Shown: positions 28,240 to 38,283, counted from the stretch's first letter. The stretch: DNA of 64,000 bases from Phormidium tenue FACHB-886 (GCF_014764505.1 NZ_JACXWX010000021.1:29455-93454); one strand, 5' to 3'. Numbers and translations are program-made. The notes: generated by a model not told the origin, from the letters alone.

Positions 28240-28551
28240 GGTTGATCGAGACAGCGTTGAGTGAAATGGAGTGAAGAAGGGAGCCAAATTCAGCAGGACG
28301 CTGATTTGGGTTGATCTTAGCAATGAGCAAAAGTGAGCAAGGGTGGTTTGATTTGCTCTTAAGAATTTATTCCTAATCTGTTTAAGCTGTTGCGACTAAA
28401 GAATTAGGCTGAGCTAGGATGAAGAAGCAGCCAAGCGACACAAACATTGCCCATGTTTTGCTCGTTACTGATGACAGAATGGGTTCAACTTCAGCTCAAC
28501 TAGCATCAGAAGAATAGGTAGTATCATATCAAATCCATCGAAAATCAATTG

Positions 28552-30762
28552 GTGTCTTCTGCTCCTGTTTCTTTAGATTCAGTCTGGATCACAGGCTCTA
28601 CGCGCAGCGGCAAGACCACGCGCCTGATTCGGCAGTTAGGCGCGTGGGCGGCAGTTCCATCTGCTCACCGAACTGACAGCCCTGCGCTATTCCAAATGCC
28701 ACCCATGATGCTGGTATTGGCGGCGGTGGGTGACAATCGCTTGGATTTAGTCGATCGCATTGCGGCTGAAACCGCTAGTCCGATTCAGTTTGACTCTGCC
28801 ACTCCCCTTGGCTTCTTTCAGAAAGAGGTAACGCTGTTCTATCCGCTGCTGGCGCGCCAGCTCAGCCTCAAAGCTACTTTTCCACTGCGCCTCCGCCCTG
28901 AAACTGAACAGCAATACGCCACACAGCTTTGGCGATCGCACTTTGATCGCGCCCGGTTTCAATGGGAGGGCATCAGTGAGTATTTCTTAGTACGCCGCAC
29001 TTTAGACCTGCTGCAGCTGGCAGCTGCGAGCGGTACACCGCACGAAGAGATCACCGCTATCCTGCAGGCAGGCATTCCTGCCCCAGAGGGCACACCTGAG
29101 CTCTGGGAGACGTTGGGCGAAGCGATTGCCCTTTGGATCCCCTGGTGTTTGGAGCGCGGCTTGCTCACCTACGGCATCCTCACCGAGCTGTATTGGCGCT
29201 ATCTGCTGCCGCACCCCACCTATCAGCAAAACTTGAAGCAGCGCTACCGAGCAGTGCTGGCAGACGATGTAGATGAGTATCCAGCAGTCGCCCGATCGCT
29301 ATTTGAAGTCTTCCAAGCCCAAGGAATTCCGATCGCCTGCACGTACAACCCCAATGGTGGAACCCGGCTGGGTTTAGGTGCAGATCCTGCTCACCTCGCA
29401 GGGTTAGCTGCCGCCTGCCCACAGCACGAAACTACCCAAGCCCCCGATTACAGCCTAGGTGCAGCTTGGGGCGATTCGATCGCGACCTGGATGCAAAATC
29501 CGCTGATCCTGCCGCAGCTTCCTGATACCGTTCAAACAGTTCAAACGACCTCCAGAGCCGAACTGCTGCGGCAAACCGCAGAAACGATCGCGGCTGCCGT
29601 CCAAGCAGGGCAAGTCCAGCCGCAAGACATTGCAATCATTGGCGCAGGCGTTGACCCAATTGCCCGCTACACCCTACGAGAAATCCTGACGCGTCGCGGT
29701 ATCCCCATCCGCACGCTCAACGACCAATATCCCCTTGTTAGCTCCCCCCTAATTCGCGCCCTGCTGACTCTGCTTGCCTTGGTCTATCCAGGTTTGGGGC
29801 GGCTGGTCGATCGAGAGGCAGTAGCGGCGATGCTGGTTTTACTAAGCCAATCAGGAGGCGTGTCAGGAGGTGTGGAAGCGTGGCGGCAAGGCAGCATAGC
29901 AGCATGGACAGGGGATTTCTCTACGTCTCTCCCTTCCCACTCTCCCATGCCCCAGATCGACCCTGTGCGGGCAGGGTTAATCGTCGATCACTGCTTTGTA
30001 CCCGATCCCGAAGCTCCACAGCTTTTGCCTGTCACAGCATTTCCACGCTGGGATCGCCTGGGATTTCAGGCAACTCAAGCCTATGAAGGGCTGCTGCAGT
30101 GGCTCAACAACCAGCGAGAACAGCAGCAGCAGCATTTGCTCCCGAATCCTGTAGCGCTGCTCGATCGTGCCATTCAGCGGTTCTTCTATGGCGGTAGCCA
30201 GCTGCCTTATGATCAGCTATCGGCGCTACGAGAACTGATGGAAACGGCACAGCACTACTGGAGCGCGGATCAGCGGCTACGCCAAGTTGAAGCGACAAAC
30301 CCTGAAAGAACAGCCCAAGCACCTGCCTCTCAATCAGAAACAGTCGGTCAATTTATTCGCTTGCTCCTCGATGGCACGATTACGGCGAATCCTTATCCGG
30401 TTCGTCCGATTGGCAAGGCGAGTGAAGCTGTGATCATGGCAACAATCTATCAGTACCGCCTCGAGCGTTGCGCCCATCGCTGGCAGTTTTGGCTGGATGC
30501 AGGGTCGCCGTTTTGGCTAACAGGCGGTGGAGCGCTGTTTGGGTCGCCGCTGTTTTTGCGCAAATGGTCGGGGCAGCGCCAGTGGACAGCCGAAGATACG
30601 CTCACGATGGATGAACAGCGGCTGCAGCGTCAAGTCATCGATCTGCTACATCGCGCTAAAGAGCGGGTTTATCTCTGCCACAGCGATCTGGCAGCCAGCG
30701 GACAAGAGCAAACCGGATCGCTACTCAGCCTGGTAAATGCAGCGATCCCACTGGGTGGATGA
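28552..30762 (+). CDS. P-loop protein related to SF1 (UvrD/AddB-like) helicases
   Basis: 736 aa from GTG 28552 (a TTG one codon earlier is the alternative; neither has a clear ribosome-binding site). Walker A lies near the N-terminus (ITGSTRSGKTTRLIRQLG). A Walker B-like AVLADDVDEYP (about 239-249) is followed by IACTYNPNGGTRLGLGADP, as in UvrD-type motif III. The C-terminal part has DIAIIGAGVDPIARYTLREILTRRGIP and ends RAKERVYLCHSDLAASG, similar to the last SF1 motif. Homologues are annotated as recombinase or helicase family proteins in cyanobacteria. A canonical DExx box and motif VI arginines are not clear, so activity is uncertain. An AddB-like structural role is possible. Confidence 0.65.
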   Translation: MSSAPVSLDSVWITGSTRSGKTTRLIRQLGAWAAVPSAHRTDSPALFQMPPMMLVLAAVGDNRLDLVDRIAAETASPIQFDSATPLGFFQKEVTLFYPLLARQLSLKATFPLRLRPETEQQYATQLWRSHFDRARFQWEGISEYFLVRRTLDLLQLAAASGTPHEEITAILQAGIPAPEGTPELWETLGEAIALWIPWCLERGLLTYGILTELYWRYLLPHPTYQQNLKQRYRAVLADDVDEYPAVARSLFEVFQAQGIPIACTYNPNGGTRLGLGADPAHLAGLAAACPQHETTQAPDYSLGAAWGDSIATWMQNPLILPQLPDTVQTVQTTSRAELLRQTAETIAAAVQAGQVQPQDIAIIGAGVDPIARYTLREILTRRGIPIRTLNDQYPLVSSPLIRALLTLLALVYPGLGRLVDREAVAAMLVLLSQSGGVSGGVEAWRQGSIAAWTGDFSTSLPSHSPMPQIDPVRAGLIVDHCFVPDPEAPQLLPVTAFPRWDRLGFQATQAYEGLLQWLNNQREQQQQHLLPNPVALLDRAIQRFFYGGSQLPYDQLSALRELMETAQHYWSADQRLRQVEATNPERTAQAPASQSETVGQFIRLLLDGTITANPYPVRPIGKASEAVIMATIYQYRLERCAHRWQFWLDAGSPFWLTGGGALFGSPLFLRKWSGQRQWTAEDTLTMDEQRLQRQVIDLLHRAKERVYLCHSDLAASGQEQTGSLLSLVNAAIPLGG

Positions 30763-31086
30763 GCCGCGATCGGCAACTCCGCCAAACGGCAGTCGGCTCT
30801 CCACACCTTAAAGCGGATTCAGTCTTGGTTTTGGCGCTTTAAACTATTTTTGAGCTGCAATTTCTGTGAGCCAGTGAATAGAACTGGAACTTGCGACTAG
30901 ATTGACAGTCGATGAATGTACGAATGGATTGAAAGCTGCATCCAACTGCAGCGCAGCCCCGTACTTAGTAGGTCATCGTTGCTTTTGCTTCTGTACCACA
31001 ACCCTTTGCCGGAGTGGCATGGCTTAGTCGGGTCTGCAGCTCAATCAGGCACCTCAGTCAATAGAAGTTAGTTGAAAGGATTATCG
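30763..31086. other. Non-coding gap (324 bp)
   Basis: No coding sequence seen. A loose hairpin TTAAAGCG...CGCTTTAA around 30808-30842 is followed by a short T-rich stretch and could end the upstream helicase-like transcript. The remainder should carry the promoter of the small gene at 31087. Confidence 0.4.
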
Positions 31087-31332
31087 ATGTTCACCCCCAC
31101 ACATGTTCTAGTCTCTCGTTCCAGAAAAACGCCAGTGCAGCTAGTTCCTTCTGCTAACGGCTTCAAGGTACTTACCGAACCAGAATGGCAGCGCGGCAGC
31201 GAGCCCGCTTTTGAGATGCGCCCGCGTCAAGGCTTTTTCTGCCAGGGTGTTTCGGTGGTGGGCTTTAAGCTAGAGCCGATCGCAGTCGATGCGCTTAGCC
31301 TGTCTGAACAGTCTGCTTCATCTGCTCAATAG
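31087..31332 (+). CDS. Small conserved-type hypothetical protein
   Basis: 81 aa, starting MFTPTHVLVSRSRKTPVQLVP at an ATG preceded by GAAAGGA (31074-31080), a good ribosome-binding site. It contains a central GFFCQGVSVVGFKLEP strand-rich segment and no membrane segment or known motif. The composition and the clear start argue that it is real. I recall similar short open frames in cyanobacterial genomes but no function is known. The ABC exporter starts 143 bp downstream. Confidence 0.65.
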   Translation: MFTPTHVLVSRSRKTPVQLVPSANGFKVLTEPEWQRGSEPAFEMRPRQGFFCQGVSVVGFKLEPIAVDALSLSEQSASSAQ

Positions 31333-31475
31333 CGTTAGCTCAATCCCTAGCGTTAAGTCAATTACTGCAGCCGTTAGGAGGGATGCATAGAGTCTGGCTC
31401 AAGCGAACTATAGCACTCTACGCTACAGTTGGAAGTGCGATTCCGATCGCTTAATCTACCCATTCACCTCGGCTC

Positions 31476-33338
31476 ATGACCAGTGCAGCTCCGGCTCCGG
31501 AGACTTCTCCCACTTCCAAGCAGACCGATTGGCGATTGTTCCGCATCGTCTTTCCCTACGCCAAGCAGAACAGCAGGCTGCTGATACTCTCCCTTGCTTT
31601 ACTCATTCCGCTGGCGCTAGCGGGGTCTGCACAGCCGATTATTATTGGACAAGCAGTAGCACTTGCCAAGCAAGAGCCCGTCATGCCGTTTTTGCGGGGG
31701 TACTCCCTCGTAGATGGTGCACAGCTGCTGATCTGGCTGCTAATTCTGACATTGGTGGTGCAGCTTGCCCTCAGCGGCATTCAGGGCTTTCTAATTCAAA
31801 AAGTAGGGCAGCGGATTACTGCCAGCATCCGAGATGATTTATTTCTGCACGTCACCTCGCTGGCAACTCGGTTTTTCGATCGCACTCCTGTCGGTCGCCT
31901 GATCACTCGTCTCACCAGCGATGTGGATGCCTTGGGCGATGTATTCTCGACGGGTGCAATTGGCGTGATCAGCGATTTGCTGACGCTGGTGGTGCTGATT
32001 GTAGTCATGTTTTCGCTGCAGTGGCAGCTAGCGCTGATGCTGCTGGTGATGCTGCTGCCGATCACCGGGCTAATTATCTACTTTCAGCAGCAGTATCGGC
32101 AGGCAAACTACAAAGCGCGAGAAGAGCTGTCTGCGCTCAACTCCACCCTACAGGAAAATATCGTTGGCATTAACGTGGTGCAGCTCTTCCGTCGAGAGCA
32201 CTTTAACTCGCAGCTCTTTCGCACCATCAATGAGCGATATGTCGCCCAGGTTGATCGGACCATCTTCTTTGACTCGGCGGTATCTGCCACATTAGAGTGG
32301 ATTGCTTTAGCGGCGATCGGTGGGGTGCTATGGCTCGGCAGTTTGCTAGTTAGCGATCAAGTCCTCGATTTTGGCATTCTTACTTCGTTCATTTTGTTTG
32401 CCCAGCGGCTGTTTGATCCGCTGCGCCAGTTTGCTGAGCGATTCACCGCCATCCAAGCCGGACTGACGGCGCTAGAGCGGGTCAGCGATATTTTGAATGA
32501 GCCGATCGAGATCCGCGATCCAAGCAGTGACCAGTATCAGGCATCGGCAGCGGGCACTGAATTTGTGACGCATCCTGCGCCAGTTCATGTTGCCGCCGCC
32601 ACTGCCCCTCCCGGCGAAATTCGCTTTGAGCATGTCTGGTTTGGCTACAAATCTGATGAGCTTGTCCTGCGCGATCTAAATTTCACCATCTACCCTGGTG
32701 AAAAAGTGGCGCTAGTGGGACCCACGGGCGCAGGCAAAAGTTCGATCATCCGTCTCCTATGCCGACTCTACGATGTGACGCAGGGACGCATTCTGCTGGA
32801 TGGCAAAGATATTCGGCAGCTGCCACAGGCAGAATTACGGCAGCGGATGGCGGTGATTCTGCAGGATGGCTTTTTGTTCGCAGGCGATGTTAAAAGCAAC
32901 ATCTCGCTAGGCGAGAGCTATTCGATCGAGCAGATCCAAACTGCTGCCGAGCAAACCAACGTCGCTCGCTTCATCGAACGGCTGCCCCAAGGCTACAACA
33001 CCGAGCTACGGCAGCGCGGTACCAACCTTTCTGGCGGTGAAAAACAATTGCTTGCCTTCGCTCGTGCTGCTATCCGCAACCCCAGCATCCTGGTGCTAGA
33101 CGAAGCTACGGCTAACCTCGATGTCAGCACCGAAGCAATGATTCAAGAGGCACTAGAAAAACTTTTGCAGGATCGCACAGCGATCGTGATTGCTCACCGC
33201 CTTTCCACTATTCGCAGCGTCGATCGCATCTTTGTTTTGAGGCAAGGACAGCTCGCGGAGTCTGGCAGTCACGAACAGCTTCTCGCGCAAGGCGGTCTCT
33301 ATGCCAGCTTGTATCGGCTGCAAATGTTGGAGCAGTAA
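31476..33338 (+). CDS. ABC transporter, exporter-type permease/ATPase (MdlB/MsbA-like)
   Basis: 620 aa half-transporter of the ABC-B type. The transmembrane domain (about 20-325) has six hydrophobic segments, including VGQRITASIRDDLFLHVTSLATRFFDRTPVGRLITRLTSDVD, characteristic of this family. The ATPase has GPTGAGKSSIIRLL (Walker A), LSGGEKQLLAFARAAI (signature), ILVLDEATANLD (Walker B) and an IAHRLST H-loop. It should dimerise and export a lipid, peptide or drug; the substrate is not evident. No second half-transporter or TolC/HlyD partner adjoins it. Confidence 0.92.
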   Translation: MTSAAPAPETSPTSKQTDWRLFRIVFPYAKQNSRLLILSLALLIPLALAGSAQPIIIGQAVALAKQEPVMPFLRGYSLVDGAQLLIWLLILTLVVQLALSGIQGFLIQKVGQRITASIRDDLFLHVTSLATRFFDRTPVGRLITRLTSDVDALGDVFSTGAIGVISDLLTLVVLIVVMFSLQWQLALMLLVMLLPITGLIIYFQQQYRQANYKAREELSALNSTLQENIVGINVVQLFRREHFNSQLFRTINERYVAQVDRTIFFDSAVSATLEWIALAAIGGVLWLGSLLVSDQVLDFGILTSFILFAQRLFDPLRQFAERFTAIQAGLTALERVSDILNEPIEIRDPSSDQYQASAAGTEFVTHPAPVHVAAATAPPGEIRFEHVWFGYKSDELVLRDLNFTIYPGEKVALVGPTGAGKSSIIRLLCRLYDVTQGRILLDGKDIRQLPQAELRQRMAVILQDGFLFAGDVKSNISLGESYSIEQIQTAAEQTNVARFIERLPQGYNTELRQRGTNLSGGEKQLLAFARAAIRNPSILVLDEATANLDVSTEAMIQEALEKLLQDRTAIVIAHRLSTIRSVDRIFVLRQGQLAESGSHEQLLAQGGLYASLYRLQMLEQ

Positions 33339-33593
33339 GCGGGTTCAGCAGGCATTGCCTTTTACAAAAGCCCACCTGGATTAAAACAAATTTTAATATA
33401 GCTTAAACTTTGCTTATCATCTCCCACCTGATCAACAAATGGATTAGGGGGAATAAGCTGGCTGATTTCATGGGATTATGGCAGGTATAAAAACCCAGAT
33501 AGGAAGAAGTGCCGATGCAAAAATTAACTTTTCCAGGTTTCCGTCAATAGATAGTTGTAGTTTCTTATACTAGAGTTAACATCTATATCAAAG

Positions 33594-33677
33594 CGGGCAG
33601 CCCAATGGTTCACCCCGGAGCCTCAGGTTTGCCCGGAATTCTGGAGCCACAAGCCGTAGCTGTGCAGTAGCGGCTGA
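33594..33677 (+). promoter_or_regulatory. Potentially structured leader before the AarF-family gene
   Basis: In the 339-bp gap before the AarF gene, three pairings can form: CGGGCA (33594-33599) with TGCCCG (33630-33635), nested GGTTC/GAGCC (33607-33611 with 33618-33622), and AGCCG (33652-33656) with CGGCT (33671-33675), ending 2 bases before the ATG. No Shine-Dalgarno is visible in the last 20 bases. A TATACT (33566-33571) could be a -10 element. It does not match a riboswitch class I can name. Confidence 0.35.
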
Positions 33678-35468
33678 ATGAGTTCCAGCGGACTTGTAGA
33701 CCTTTCACCGCGAGCGAGGCTTGGTGTGAGTCAAAAGCAGTTAGACGAAATACAGCGCTACAGCGCAGAGGCAATTGCCCGTTATTATCGCCGGCGTCCT
33801 TGGCGGGTGATTTGGCGGATCTCAGTCGTCATTTGGCTATTTGCCGGATTTATTTTGGGGCTAAAGCTAGATGAATGGCTAAACCGAATTGAAGCCAGCA
33901 AGCTAAAGCGAGCGGCTCAACTGCGTCATATCTTGACGCGTTTAGGTCCCACTTTTATTAAAGTTGGTCAGGCACTCTCTACCCGTCCTGATCTGATCCG
34001 TAAAGATTTTTTAGACGAACTCGTCAAGCTGCAAGACCAGCTACCGCCCTTCCCGACGCCGATCGCCTTTGCCATTATTGAGCAAGAGCTAGAACGCAGC
34101 ATTGATGAGATTTATACCCAGATCTCACCGCAGCCGATTGCCGCAGCCAGCTTGGGGCAAGTCTATCGTGCCCGCCTTCGCAGCGGCGAAGAGGTGGCGG
34201 TCAAAGTTCAGCGTCCCAACCTACGACCCACGCTGACCCTCGATTTATATCTGATGCGATGGACAGCTGGCTGGATCGCGCCTTTGCTGCCGCTCAATTT
34301 GGGGCATGATTTGACTCTGATTGTGGATGAGTTTGGCACAAAGCTATTTGAGGAGATCGATTATCTGAATGAGGGTCGCAATGCTGAGAAGTTTGCGGCA
34401 AACTTCCAGGACGATCCGAGTGTTAAAGTTCCAGCGATCTACTGGCGGTATAGCTGCTGCCATGTGTTGACTCTAGAGTGGATTAACGGCTGCAAGCTCA
34501 CCGATCTGCAGAAGATCCGCGAGTCCAATCTAAACGGCGATAGCTTAATTCAAATTGGAGTTACGGCAGGCTTACGGCAGCTCCTGGAGTTTGGCTTTTT
34601 CCACGCTGATCCGCACCCTGGCAACCTGTTTGCCACGCCCGCGGGTCAGATGGCATACATCGACTTTGGCATGATGGATCAGCTCGATCAGACAACTAAA
34701 GAAACGCTGGTCGATGCTGTGGTTCACCTGATTAATCAGGACTATGAAGCCTTAGCGCGCGATTTCGTGAATCTGGGCTTCCTTACCCCCGACACCGACA
34801 TTTACCCAATTATCCCAGCGCTGGAGGCTGTGTTGGGCGATGCGCTGGGTTCGAGCGTGCGGAATCTCAACTTCAAAACGGTCACCGACCAGTTTTCGGC
34901 GCTGATGTACGAATATCCGTTCCGGTTGCCTGCCAAGTTCGCGTTGATTATTCGATCGCTGATCACCCAAGAAGGGCTTGCCCTCAGCCTTAATCCGGAC
35001 TTCAAGATTGTGGACGTTAGCTATCCCTATGTGGCACGACGGCTGCTGATGGGAGAAACACCGTCTTTACGCCGTCGCCTAATTGAAGTACTGTTCAAAG
35101 ACGGCAAGTTTCAGTGGGAGCGCTTGGAAAACTTGATTGCGATCGCCCGTTCGGATACAAATTTTGATCTGCTGCCTACCGCCCAACTCGGCTTACAATA
35201 CCTCTTGTCTGACGAAGGTGCGCTGCTGCGACGGCAGCTAGTGCTGGCGCTGGTGGAAGATGATCGCCTTCACACCGAAGAAGTTCAACGGCTTTGGAAT
35301 CTCATCAAAGCAGATATCAAACCGGGTCGGCTGCTCAACGCCGCGATCGGCGCACTCACCGAATTTTCGGCTGAACGCGCTGCCACGCTTCTGCCTAGTA
35401 TGGTGGGCTTTATGCCGTTTGCCAACGACGCTGCAGCGCCCTCGTCTAGGAACATCAACATAGATTAA
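33678..35468 (+). CDS. AarF/ABC1/UbiB-family atypical kinase
   Basis: 596 aa. UbiB hallmarks: the KxGQ motif FIKVGQALSTRPDLI (about 94-108), the Ala-rich loop PIAAASLGQVYRA replacing the Gly-rich loop, VAVKVQRP, the catalytic FFHADPHPGN and the metal-site IDFGMMDQ. A C-terminal domain follows. ABC1 kinases support quinone (plastoquinone, tocopherol) metabolism in cyanobacteria and chloroplasts, mainly through ATPase or kinase activity toward lipid precursors. The ATG start gives MSSSGLVDLSPRAR. A small membrane protein gene follows after 51 bp and may be co-transcribed. Confidence 0.93.
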   Translation: MSSSGLVDLSPRARLGVSQKQLDEIQRYSAEAIARYYRRRPWRVIWRISVVIWLFAGFILGLKLDEWLNRIEASKLKRAAQLRHILTRLGPTFIKVGQALSTRPDLIRKDFLDELVKLQDQLPPFPTPIAFAIIEQELERSIDEIYTQISPQPIAAASLGQVYRARLRSGEEVAVKVQRPNLRPTLTLDLYLMRWTAGWIAPLLPLNLGHDLTLIVDEFGTKLFEEIDYLNEGRNAEKFAANFQDDPSVKVPAIYWRYSCCHVLTLEWINGCKLTDLQKIRESNLNGDSLIQIGVTAGLRQLLEFGFFHADPHPGNLFATPAGQMAYIDFGMMDQLDQTTKETLVDAVVHLINQDYEALARDFVNLGFLTPDTDIYPIIPALEAVLGDALGSSVRNLNFKTVTDQFSALMYEYPFRLPAKFALIIRSLITQEGLALSLNPDFKIVDVSYPYVARRLLMGETPSLRRRLIEVLFKDGKFQWERLENLIAIARSDTNFDLLPTAQLGLQYLLSDEGALLRRQLVLALVEDDRLHTEEVQRLWNLIKADIKPGRLLNAAIGALTEFSAERAATLLPSMVGFMPFANDAAAPSSRNINID

Positions 35469-35519
35469 GCAACGCCATCGCACCCCACACGCCAACTTTT
35501 CGCAGCCAAGGAGCAACTT

Positions 35520-35885
35520 GTGTACTACGATCCCCCCTATTTTTTGCTAGCTGCTGGTCTTTTCATCAGCATTACCTCTGGGCTTGCCTTTGAGGCAACG
35601 TTGAAACAAGCGGTGCATGAGTGGGCAAAGAATCGATCGACTCGCACTCTAGCAACCATCCGCGGGTTTTCGCTGGTGCTGCCGTTTCTAGCAATCTGCG
35701 TTGGCATTTGTCTCTTCTTAGCATCGGGTGTGCAGATTTTTGGGTTCCCGGCAACCGTTGCCTATGGTCTGTCGATCTTTATGACGATTTTGACGGGGGG
35801 CTTGGTCTGGTGGCAGCTGGGTAAAATTTTGGTTCAGCTGGAGCGAGGCGGCTCCAAGGCGCTGGATCTAGACTCTTTCATCTAG
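35520..35885 (+). CDS. Small three-helix membrane protein, function unknown
   Basis: 121 aa from a GTG start (MYYDPPYFLL) with AAGGAG 7 bp upstream. Three hydrophobic segments are visible: about 6-26, 48-68 and 77-98, the last ending in GGLVWWQLGKIL. The C-terminus is short and charged. No motif recognised. It lies 51 bp after the AarF-family gene on the same strand, so a membrane or quinone-related role is possible but unproven. Confidence 0.7.
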   Translation: MYYDPPYFLLAAGLFISITSGLAFEATLKQAVHEWAKNRSTRTLATIRGFSLVLPFLAICVGICLFLASGVQIFGFPATVAYGLSIFMTILTGGLVWWQLGKILVQLERGGSKALDLDSFI

Positions 35886-35915
35886 TCGTTATAGTCATTA
35901 GTTTAGTCATTAATC

Positions 35916-36893
35916 TCAAATTGCTTGCGGCAGTTCTTGTCTTAGAAACGACAGGATTGCCGCATTCACTGCTTTAGGGTTGCCGCTAGAAGCGATATGC
36001 CCACAGCTAGGAATCACCTGTAACTGCGAGTGGCGTAAGCGGGAGCTAAGGATTTCTCCATCTGTAGCTGGAAACCACTGGTCTTGATCTGCCCACAGCA
36101 CTAAAGTTGGGCAGGAGATGCGATGGAGCTGCTGCTGAATCTGGCTAATCCAATTGGGTTGGTTACGCTGGAGCCGCTTGATCTCTTCTGCGCCTAGCTT
36201 CAGATCTGCTGCGAATTGGGTAAGGCAACCTGATCGATACAAATACGGCTCGGTTAAACTATCGATCTCTTCGGCTGTGATCAGGCTGGCATCTGCGACG
36301 ACCTCTCGCCGCACCCAGTAGGCGATCTGCCGCACAACAGGCGCAACCCAGCGGAGCAATTGCCCCCGATCGACAAGCTGCACCAGCGACAGCGGCAGGT
36401 AGACGAGCGATCGCATTCCCCAGCTAGGTAGGCGCTTAGGAAAAATTGGCACATTGATCACAACCAGTCGATCAATTAACTGGGGCTGTTGCTGTGCGAC
36501 GGCTAAGGCAGTTAGCGCGCCCAGTGATTCTGCGGCGATTAGCACAGGCATATCGCTGAGAGCTTGAATTATTCGCGTCAGTTCGATAACCTGATGCCCT
36601 ACCGTTTCGGGCAGTGGCGAAGCTTTTGAGAAGCCATAGCCTTTTGCATCTACGCAAATCACTCGGAAGAACTGCGACAATGGCTGGATGTTGAACCGCC
36701 AGTTGTAGCTCCAGCTACCAATGCCGTGCAGCAACAGCAATGGCTGTCCGGAACCCACTTCTCCATAGGCGATCTTGACGCTGCGCCCTTGAGCATCTGG
36801 AATGGTGAGGGTTTGGCAACCCTGCAGGAAATGCTGTTGCCAAAAGGAGTTAAGGGCGGTTGGGCGAAGGGGGGAAAAGTCGGACTCGATCAT
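35916..36893 (-). CDS. Alpha/beta hydrolase
   Basis: 325 aa. The fold shows the oxyanion-hole LLLLHGIGSWSYNW, the strand VICVDAKGYGFSKA, the nucleophile elbow LIAAESLGALTAL (AxSxG, with Ala in the first position where Gly is usual), then VLWADQDQWFP with the acid Asp and IPSCGHIASSGNP with the catalytic His. The substrate is unknown; it resembles haloalkane-dehalogenase- and epoxide-hydrolase-like cyanobacterial proteins. I set the start at ATG 36893 (MIESDFSPLRP); the longer frame begins in non-conserved sequence. The ribosome-binding site is weak either way. Confidence 0.85.
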   Translation of the reverse strand: MIESDFSPLRPTALNSFWQQHFLQGCQTLTIPDAQGRSVKIAYGEVGSGQPLLLLHGIGSWSYNWRFNIQPLSQFFRVICVDAKGYGFSKASPLPETVGHQVIELTRIIQALSDMPVLIAAESLGALTALAVAQQQPQLIDRLVVINVPIFPKRLPSWGMRSLVYLPLSLVQLVDRGQLLRWVAPVVRQIAYWVRREVVADASLITAEEIDSLTEPYLYRSGCLTQFAADLKLGAEEIKRLQRNQPNWISQIQQQLHRISCPTLVLWADQDQWFPATDGEILSSRLRHSQLQVIPSCGHIASSGNPKAVNAAILSFLRQELPQAI

Positions 36894-37180
36894 GAGATTT
36901 GCTGTAGGATGAATGGAAGTTTGGTTGACATACCTCCTAATTTTAGGGAAAGTGTCAGATACGTCTGGGGCTGTAGCACAGTTGATAGCGCGTCTCAATG
37001 GCATTGAGAAGGTCAGCGGCTAGCCCTTATCCTAAAAGGCTTCTCCTACAACAGTTCTAGAGATTCTTCAAAACTGGTTTCTCAACGTTGCATGCCAGTT
37101 TGTGTCAATCAGAGCATTTGTTCTAGGCTTGCTGGCTAAATCAGTCTCACCCCATATTTCTCCAACTTCTATATTGAGCA

Positions 37181-38283
37181 ATGTTGCTAACTGTAGAGCA
37201 GGGTCGACTCGTAAATGTTCTCAAGCTTGATGAGCTGATGAAGACAGCGGTAGCGCAGTGTAGCTCAACTAGCTATGTAGGTATGGCATACCTACAAGTT
37301 AAGCAAATAGCTTCATTTTTGCTTCTGAAAATCGGGCAGGAGCAATCTCGAAGAGAAATACGCTTCATCAGTAAGACCAAATTAGAATCGAACTACAAAC
37401 GCCTGCAACGGTTCTTGAGCAAGTTTGAGTTGGGTTATGGCACCCTGTTCTACCTAGTTGTAGGGCTTATGAAGATTCCTCAACCCTGGGTGTTGTCGCT
37501 AGAGCGAACGACCTAGGAGCTTGGGGATTGTGTGCACAATATCTTGATGCTGGGGGTCGTTCACAACGGCGTTGCCTTTCCCCTGCTCTGGTGGATGCTG
37601 GATAAGAAAGGTAACTCCAATACCGAGGAGCGGATTGGACTGTTGGAGGAGTTTTTTCCAGGTGTTTCCCGAGGTGGAATACCTGACGGCAGACCGGGAG
37701 TTTTTGGGGCAAGATTGGTTTGGGTATTTGTTGGAGCAAGGCTTTGTTGAATTCCGCATCCGGATTCGCGAAAGCGACAAACTCAACGATCGTCGTCAAT
37801 CTTTGAAAGCCAAGGTTGTCTTCAGCGCTCTGGGGATTGGACAACGGCAAGTTTTGCGTCATCGTCGCCCGGTTTGGGGACATCAGGTTTATGCGAGTGC
37901 CTTACGGCTTGAGGATGGGAAATTGCTGATTATCGTCACTCCATCATTGTCCTCATCGAGTCATTGCAGATTGCGGTAAAAGGTGAGCCATTGAGACCCT
38001 ATTGGGTTGTCTGAAGACCCGAGGATTTTGTTTAGAGTCCATGCATCTGAAAGATCCGGAGCGTCTTAGTCGGATGATCGCGCTTCTGACCATTGCCTTA
38101 TGGTGGGCATTCCGCACTGGAGAATGGTTAGCCATACAAAAGACGATTCTAGGTAAAAAACATGGACGTAAAGCTAAGAGTATTTTTCGCTATGGTTTCG
38201 ATCATTTGCGTCAAATATTACTGAATCTGGAGTTATTCGTCGATGAGTTTTTCCACGTTCTTCAATTTTTGTCCTGTACTTAG
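37181..38283 (+). pseudogene. IS4-family transposase, degraded
   Basis: Joined across frames the sequence reads as an IS4-type transposase: ESNYKRLQRFL, then SLERTT-stop-ELGD, ILMLGVVHNGVAFPLLWWMLDKKGNSNTEERI, LTADREFLGQ, FRIRIRESDKL, LKTRGFCLES.HLKD and FRYGFDHLRQILLNL...FLSCT. Two stops sit where the family has Trp (TAG at 37514-37516; TGA at 37984-37986). There is a frameshift in a six-T run at 37652-37657 and another near 37940-37975. The first catalytic Asp appears as Glu (SLERT), while the second (TADREF) is intact. It cannot make a functional enzyme. Terminal inverted repeats and target duplications were not found. Confidence 0.88.

Noticed and set aside
33594..33677. Known riboswitch (glutamine, cobalamin or TPP type) before the AarF gene
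   Set aside because: Its GTTCACCCC piece recalls the glutamine riboswitch, but the matching GACGGAAGTAGG segment is missing.
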